DNA of 64,000 nucleotides from assembly GCA_029961685.1 (NCBI GenBank), contig JARWKL010000002.1, positions 14,910,908 to 14,974,907 on the forward strand. Direction: 5' to 3'. The DNA comes from Aristolochia californica. Its lineage: Eukaryota > Streptophyta > Magnoliopsida > Piperales > Aristolochiaceae. The notes beneath the pieces are model-generated. The model worked only from the letters and a program-made list of their open reading frames with translations. It searched no databases and was not told where the DNA came from. The translations under genes were made by a program, and so were the position numbers. Of this stretch, positions 57,761-64,000 are shown piece after piece. Every line of letters starts with the position of its first letter. The first letter of the stretch is position 1.

Positions 57761-58110
57761 CAAGTCGGTGATAAAGTAACAGAGCAAATAAAATATTTTG
57801 TCAACTGACTAACAGATAATAGATTCAAAGGGAAAGAAGGAACAAAAAGAATATCATTGAGCAGAAGTGATGGTGTGATAGAAGTGGATCCTTTCCCTTG
57901 GACTTTGGTTTGACAACCGTCAGCTATGGTAACAAACATGTGTAAAAGACTTGGAGATAGAGAATGTAATAATTTTTTGTTATCTGTAAGATGCTTGGAG
58001 GCTCCTAAGTCAATTATCCAGGATGAAGATGAGGAAGATAGCATACCTAAAGCAGTAGTTGCAGCAGTAGTTGCAGAGGAACTAGGAGAAGAACCTAGCA
58101 TTGTCTTCAT
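57760..58110 (-). pseudogene. Copia protease (truncated copy)
   Basis: Open minus-strand frame of 116 codons containing SSWIIDLGASKHLTDNKK. The catalytic D-S-G of the family reads D-L-G. It continues FVTIADGCQTKVQGKGS and ILFVPSFPLNLLSVSQL, both typical of copia protease. The upstream Trp that is a stop in the copies at 43866 and 63095 is retained. Confidence 0.85.
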
Positions 58111-58677
58111 TTTATGAAATAGCTCATACTCTTCATCAGTTAAAATTTTATGTGCTTATGATTTTGTGGGATGTTCTTCTTTTTTATCACTTACACAGGC
58201 TTGATTAGCCTTTGTCAATTCTAAATTTCTATTGGCTTTATAGAATATTTCTTTATAATGACCATATTGTCCACAATATCAGCATGTCTTGTAACCCTTG
58301 TAATAGCTTTGATCTATAGTGTGGCCAAATTTCTTACAATGTGTACATTCTTTCCCATCTGCTCTGCCAGCACCAGTCCTTCCACCTCTTCCTTTGCCTC
58401 CTCTATAACCTCTGCCATGGCCTCGGCCGCGGTGAGATGATGGTCCTCTATGATCTGAATACATAGCGAATGATACTTCAGTAGTGGAGGAAGAAGTGTC
58501 TGGAATACGGAGTTATGTTGCACAGACATCAACAAACTTGGGGACAACATAAGCACTCAGAAGTTGACTCTTGGCAATCTCATGATGGGGTTTAATATTT
58601 GCAAGGAAAATAGAAGTAATTAAGGCTTCCTTCTGCTTGTCTTGGATAGAAATATCTATGGTTGAACGCTGAGCTAA
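58111..58677 (-). pseudogene. Copia gag C-terminal half (truncated copy)
   Basis: On the minus strand: IDISIQDKQKEALITSIF, KPHHEIAKSQLLSA, then a Gly/Arg-rich stretch (GRGYRGGKGRGG) and two zinc knuckles. The first (CTHCKKFGHTIDQS) has lost its last Cys, and the second ends in IF instead of IC. Frames shift near 58500 and 58280. The N-terminal half is missing at the satellite junction. Confidence 0.85.
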
Positions 58678-61305
58678 ATTATAGAGACATTTTAGGATTT
58701 TCTTTCTCTGCATTTGTGCATGTTCCATTTTAGATGTTCAATTTTTTTTCAAATTGAAACTTGTGTTTTCACACTCCTTTTTTTTCGTAAACAAAAAAGA
58801 TGAGGCAAATAGATCACAACAAAATGAGAATTTTAGAGTTTATGTATGAAAAAATTTAAAAACAATAATAAATGTGAGTAAAAAAAATTTATTCACGCAC
58901 CACAAATGAACACCAAAGTTTTGTTATCCATGTTTTTGAAATTCCACAAGTACAACTGGTAATAGTTTTGAATTTTATAAGAAAGACATTTCTAATTGAT
59001 GCTAACATGTTTTAAATATGGATACGCATGACTGAAACATGTTGAAGATGCAAATGACCTAATGATCCAAAACTTTCAAGGAGTACAACAAATGTTTAGG
59101 AAATTCACAAGTGAAGGTGCGGTGTGATATTTACTCGAGCCAAACAAACCACTTTTTGCCCATTTAATAAAAGCTGACCTAACAATCATAGATTTGTGTA
59201 AAGTGATTGCTCGATCAAACATGTATAAGGCTACACCTCCTTGTAAGAAATGACTTATGGCTTGGGAGTTAACATCAGTTAAAAATCCCCAACCCCCCCT
59301 TTTCCTATGATGGCAAAACCTAATATATCAAAATTAAAAGAGTTTCAATCACTAAAAATATGAGAGACTTTTTGGAATTATCTCCCTCTGCATTTTTGGA
59401 TTTCCATTTTAGATGTTTAGTTTTTTTCAAATCTAAACTTGTGTTTTCACTCTCCCTTTTTTTCTCTTAAACAAAAATATGAGGCAAATAGATCACAACA
59501 AAAAGAAAATTTTAGAGTTTATGTATGCATAAATTAAAAATAATAACAAAAGTAAGTAAAGAAAATTTATTCACACACCACAAATGAACAGCAAAGTTTG
59601 GTTATCCATGCTTGTAAAATTCATCTAGTATAACCCCTAATAGAATTGAATTTTATAAGAAAGAGATTTCTAATTGATCCTAACATATTTTAAATATGGA
59701 TATGCATGCATGAAACATGTAGACGATGCAAATGACCTAATTATCTAAAAATTTCAAGGATTACAACAAATGCTCATTAAATTTCCAAGTGAAGGTGCTG
59801 TGGGATATTTACCCGAGCCAAACATGCCACTTTTTGCCCATTTACAAAAATCCGACCTAAAAATCATAGATCATTGTATGCATGATTGATCGATCAATCA
59901 TCCATATGGGCTATAATTTTTTTAAGAAATGACTGATAGTTTGGGAGTCAACACTCATTTAAAAATCCCCAGCCACCCCCTGCCCCTTTTTCGATGATTG
60001 CAAAAGCAAATATATAAAAACTAAAAGAGTTTTCAATGCCTAAAAATTACACAAACTTTTTGGAATTATCTCTCTCTGCATTTGTGCATTTCCATTTTAG
60101 ATGTGCAATTTTTTTTTTCAAATTCAAACTTCTGTTTTAACTCTCCCTTTTTTCTCGTAAACAAAATGAGAATTTTGGAGATTATGTATGCAAAAAATTA
60201 AAAACGATAATAAATATAAGAAAAGAAAATTTATTCACGCACAACTAATGAACACCAAAGTTTTGTTATCCATGTTTGGGAAATTCCACAAGTACAACAC
60301 CTAATAGCTTTGAATTTTATAAGAAAGAGATTTTTAATTGATCCCAACATCTTTTAAATATGGATAGGTGTGCATGAAAAGTGTTGAAGATCCAAATGAC
60401 CTAATGATCCAAAACTTTCATTGAGTAAAACAAATGCTCATTAAATTCTCAAGTGAGGGTACAGTGGGATATTTACCCAAGCCAAACAAGCCACTTTTCG
60501 CCCACTTATAAAAAAATGACCTAACAATCATAGATCATTGTAAACTAATTGATTGATAAATCAGGCATAAGGGCTAAACTTTTTGTAAGTAATGACTTAT
60601 GGTTTTGGAGTCAACACTCAGCTAAAAATCCCCGGTCCCCCTTTTCCCATGATTAGAAAACCTAATATATAAAAACTAAAAGAGTTTACAATCACTAAAA
60701 ATTACAGAGACATTTTTGGATTTTCAATCTCTGCATTTGTGCATTTCCATTTTAGATGTTCATTTTTTTTTTCAAATTAAAACTTGTGTTTTCACTCTCC
60801 ATTTTTTTCTCATAAACAAAAAGATGAGGCAAATAGATCACAACAAAATGAGAAATTTCGAGTTTATGTATGCAAAAAATAAAAAACAATAATAAATGTA
60901 AGTAAAAAATATTTATTCACGCACCACAAAAATGAACACCAAAGTTTTGTTGTGCATGTTTGGGAAATTCCACTAGTACAACCCGTAATGGCTTTGAATT
61001 TATAAGAAAGTCATTTCTAATTGATGCTAGCATGTTTTAAATATGGATACGCAAGTTTGAAACATGTTGAAGATGCAAATGACCTAATGATCCAAAACTT
61101 TCACGGAGTACAACAAATGCTTATGAAATTCACAAGTGAAGGTGCTGTGGGATATTTACTTCAGCCAAACAAACCAATTTTTTCCCATTTACAAAAATCT
61201 GACCTAACAATCATAGATCATTGTAAAATGATTGCTCGATCAATCATGCATAGGGCTATGCTCTTTGTAAGAAATGACTTATGGCTTGGTAGTTAATATC
61301 AGTTA
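58678..61305. repeat. ~680-bp satellite array, block 8
   Basis: About four monomers, anchors near 58953, 59625, 60295 and 60980. They share small variants (for example GATGAGGCAAATAG and AAGGGCTA) more with each other than with the rest, suggesting local homogenisation. A recurrent open frame occurs at 61021-61296. It ends at 61305, sharing TTA with the copia fragment. Confidence 0.95.
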
Positions 61306-61337
61306 TGATGTCTTCTCACTCCCAACTTGAGGGGGAG

Positions 61338-61929
61338 TGTTACAATGTGGGACCCACCATGGTGCTCGAGCGACGTAGGTTATCAAGAAGAGTCCTCTCC
61401 CAAAGCAAGAACGAGTTAAGAAAGCAAGAAGCACAAGCTGAATTGATTTAGAAGACTTGAAGATCAAGTGTGACCCACAAAGATCTCACGAGCTGGCACT
61501 CTTATCAAGTTACGCTGAGAGAACATGAGGGGCCCATAAGGATAAGGCTACGAGCTGTCTTATCCATTCTATTCACGTGAATAATGAAGGACTTCTAGTT
61601 CTACTCAAGTTAGTCTTCTAGTAGTTTAGTTTGAATAGACTTACTTATATTGAAGAGTTAGAGTTGGAATGTAATTAGGATTGAAGGATAAGTTGTATAA
61701 GGACTCTACCTCCTCCGCTACTATAAAGGGAGGTGTTGTAATTTGGAATTAATAAAGTCACACATTCAATCCCGAGTTGGTTCTCTCTCTCCCTCTCCTT
61801 ACTTGGCGCAGCCAACTCTTCTCCTTTTATTTTTTTCTCTTCTCTACTGAGTGTTTTCCTCCCCTTATCTCATTTTTCTTTCTTCTTTCTCTTGTTCGTG
61901 ATCATGGAAAAGGGATCCTAAATTCAACA
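61338..61929 (+). repeat. LTR of the recombinant copia fragment (592 bp)
   Basis: Begins TGTTACAATGTGGGACCC and ends AAATTCAACA. Near its start (GGTGCTCGAGCGACGTAGG) a short stretch differs from other family members by a small deletion. Confidence 0.9.
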
Positions 61930-62410
61930 TGGTATCAGCAACATATTTAGGATCCCTCGACAAAGGAATGCTCTAGAGAAGTGATGATCAACACCACTCA
62001 AAGAAGGCTCTTGTATGAAGGAAGAACACTAGCCGAGAGATAAGTGTTCAAATGTTTTTTTTTATGCTACTGGTTCTCGTTTTTAGATGATGATTCAAGG
62101 ATGAATATGTGAATTCTTTCATCTTATTATATTATGAATATGCATGCCCCTTTATCTAGAAGGAGCTATCAAAACAGTTTTATCGGTTGGGAAATTCTGT
62201 TTACCGAGACCAGTCCATACTCAGATTATTGAAATTTTTGTCAAGGGATAAGATTTCCCTGATAATAGAAGATTTCTATTGAGCTTCTTATGAGTGGGTT
62301 TCTGAAAAAAATTTATTTAGCATTGATGCTATATTTACATATACCGAGTTGATTGAAGAAGTGCTACTTGGTTATAGTATTTGACGTTTTTTGAAGAAGA
62401 AGAGCCTATC
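61930..62410 (+). promoter_or_regulatory. Primer site and gag leader of the fragment
   Basis: TGGTATCAGCAAC follows the LTR directly; the leader matches 42312-42787 closely. Confidence 0.75.
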
Positions 62411-63206
62411 ATGGCTGATGAGAATTTGAATATCAAAGGTGATATACTAAAAATCACCACCATACCCTTACGTGGGGTATCAAATTTTATGAGTTGGTCC
62501 ACCTCAATTAGGAGGTTTCTCATAACCAAAGACCTACTTGGTCACCTCACTAACTAAGGACCACCTATTGATGAGGATAATATTTTTTATATGAAATGGC
62601 TGAGGAATGATACTTTGGTAATTGGTTGGCTTATAAATAGCATGGAAGAACATGTCTCTAGTAAGGTTATTCATCTTGATGCTACTAAACATATTTGGGA
62701 GACATGGACTAAACTATATTCATGCTCTGATACACTGCATAGACCCTATAGTTCTGGTAGATCAGATGATATTAAATGCACTCATTGTAAATTTCCGGGC
62801 CACACTATAGACCAATGCTGTTATACGGCATGCATTTACGGTGGTAGATCTGGCCACTATAAAGAAATATGCTATAAGGCTAATGACAAGTCAGAATCAA
62901 CAAGGGCTAATCAAGCCCTCATAAGTGATGCGCAAGCAGACCATCCTCCAACACCAGTTGCACAAAAAATTATTACCGATGAAGAGTATGAATTATTTCA
63001 GAAAATGAAGACCATGCTAGGGTCTTCTCCTAGCCCCTCTGCCACTACTTCTACCACTACTGCTTCAGGTATTCTATCTGCCTCCTCTTCATCCTAGATA
63101 ATTGATTCAGAAGCCTCTGAGCATCTTACATGTAACAAAACTTTATTACATTCTTTATCTCCGAGTCTTTCACACAAGTTTGTTACCATAGCTGACGGTT
63201 CTCAAA
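62411..63206 (+). pseudogene. Copia gag (internal deletion) and protease start
   Basis: ATG 62411 (MADENLNIKG). TAA at 62555-62557 interrupts it, then it is open to TAG 63095-63097. Compared with 42788-43736, gag jumps from DTLHRPY directly to SSGRSDDIKC (near 62750), losing roughly 390 bp without a frame change. The first zinc knuckle CTHCKFPGHTIDQC is intact. The second (CIYGGRSGHYKEIC) has lost its second Cys. The protease motif after the TAG reads DSEA instead of DSGA. The element is cut after IADGSQT. Confidence 0.85.
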
Positions 63207-64000
63207 CCCCCCTCCCCCCCCCTTCCGATGATAACCTAATATATAAAAATTAAAAGAGTTTTCAGTCATTAAAAATTATAGAGACTTTTTGGAATTATCT
63301 CTCTCTACATTTGTGCATTTCCATTTTAGATGTTCATTTTTTTTTCAAATCAAAACTTGTGTTTTCACTTACTCTTTTTTTTTTATCTTAAAAAAAAGAT
63401 GAGGCAAATAGATCACAAAACAATGACAATTTTAGAGTTTATGTATGCAAAAAATTAAAAACAATATTAAATGTAAGAAAAGAAAAATTTTCACGCACCA
63501 CAAATGAACACCAAAGTTTTGTAATCCATGTTTGGGAAGTTCCATTGGTTCAACCCCTTATAGCATTGAATTTTATAAGAAAGAGATTTCTAAGTGATTC
63601 TAACATATTTTAAATATGAATATGAATACATGAAACATGTTGAAGATGCAAATGACCTAATGATCCAAAATTGTCAAGGAGTACAACAAATGCTCATTAA
63701 ATTCTCCAGTGAAGGTACGGTGGGATATTTACCCAAGCCAAACATGCCACTTTTTGCCCGTTTACAAAAAGTTGACCTAACAATCATAGACTAGTGCAAA
63801 GTGATTGACTGATCAATCATGCATAAGGGCTAAGTTTTTTTTAAGAAATGATTTATGGTTTGGGAGTCAATACTCCCCCCCGCCCCCACTTTTCTGATGA
63901 TTGCAAAACCTAATATATAAAAACTAAAAGAATTCAAAATCACTAAAAATTACAGAGACTTTTTAGAACTATCTCTCTCTACATTTGTGCATTTCAATTT
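63207..64000. repeat. ~680-bp satellite array, block 9
   Basis: A little over one monomer, anchor near 63555, running off the window. A recurrent open frame occurs at 63594-63794. Confidence 0.95.

Larger units (their letters stand above)
54238..58677 (-). mobile_element. 5'-truncated copia element of the 41697-47560 family
   Basis: Read on the minus strand: C-terminal part of gag (58677 down), protease, integrase, RT, RNase H, polypurine tract, 3' LTR (54808-54238). The 5' LTR, leader and N-terminal gag are absent. At 58677 the gag text passes into satellite over a shared AATT. The coding region is less damaged than in the full-length copy: the RT box is intact. Confidence 0.9.
61306..63206 (+). 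mobile_element. Recombinant copia fragment: pol end, LTR, leader, gag
   Basis: Same family as 41697-47560. Order: last bases of pol and polypurine tract (61306-61337), LTR (61338-61929), primer site and leader (61930-62410), gag with an internal deletion, and the start of protease, cut at 63206. A single LTR is flanked by element sequence on both sides, which a normal insertion does not give. The right junction to satellite is in a C run. Confidence 0.9.

Noticed and set aside
230..64000. CRISPR-like interpretation of the regular repeats
   Set aside because: Units are about 680 bp, contiguous and diverged, with no short direct repeat plus unique spacer. The setting is a plant nuclear genome.

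Overview
The window is plant nuclear repeat DNA, most likely constitutive heterochromatin of a flowering plant. More than half of it (about 36 kb, roughly 54 monomer equivalents) is one AT-rich tandem satellite with a period of about 660-690 bp. All other recognisable sequence sits inside this array as nested insertions: Ty1/copia LTR retrotransposons, non-autonomous LTR elements, two solo LTRs and one broken endogenous pararetrovirus (family Caulimoviridae). I see no host gene, tRNA, rRNA or CRISPR array. The plant assignment rests on initiator-Met-tRNA primer sites next to LTRs, the GAGGGGGAGTGTT polypurine/LTR junctions of plant copia elements, and the caulimovirid genes.

Layout: 1-229 copia pol fragment; 230-5545 satellite; 5546-13885 endogenous pararetrovirus (+); 13886-14392 satellite; 14393-17442 GC-rich non-autonomous LTR element (-) with 205-206 bp LTRs; 17443-19632 satellite; 19633-22435 non-autonomous copia-type element (+), rearranged; 22436-28029 satellite; 28030-28673 solo LTR (-) of another family; 28674-41696 satellite, the longest block; 41697-47560 full-length but dead copia element (+); 47561-51550 satellite; 51551-52163 solo LTR of the same family; 52164-54237 satellite; 54238-58677 truncated copia element (-) of that family; 58678-61305 satellite; 61306-63206 recombinant copia fragment (+) of that family; 63207-64000 satellite.

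The pararetrovirus carries two copies of its intergenic promoter region. The first is fused directly to the coat-protein region, so the upstream part of the genome is missing there. After it come coat protein with zinc knuckle, aspartic protease, reverse transcriptase, RNase H, a large ORF of unknown function, the second promoter copy, a long leader with two primer-site-like sequences, and four small ORFs, one with a viroplasmin (Cauli_VI-like) domain. Every larger gene is interrupted by stops or frameshifts, and a movement-protein region is not visible.

The satellite monomers are diverged but not random. They carry linked diagnostic variants that define subfamilies, and three of these recur in the same order (D then C then B), a trace of higher-order structure. 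Each monomer has an 18-bp palindrome, a length-variable C tract and a potential reading frame of about 75-85 codons. Local duplications, deletions and chimeric monomers show repeated unequal exchange.
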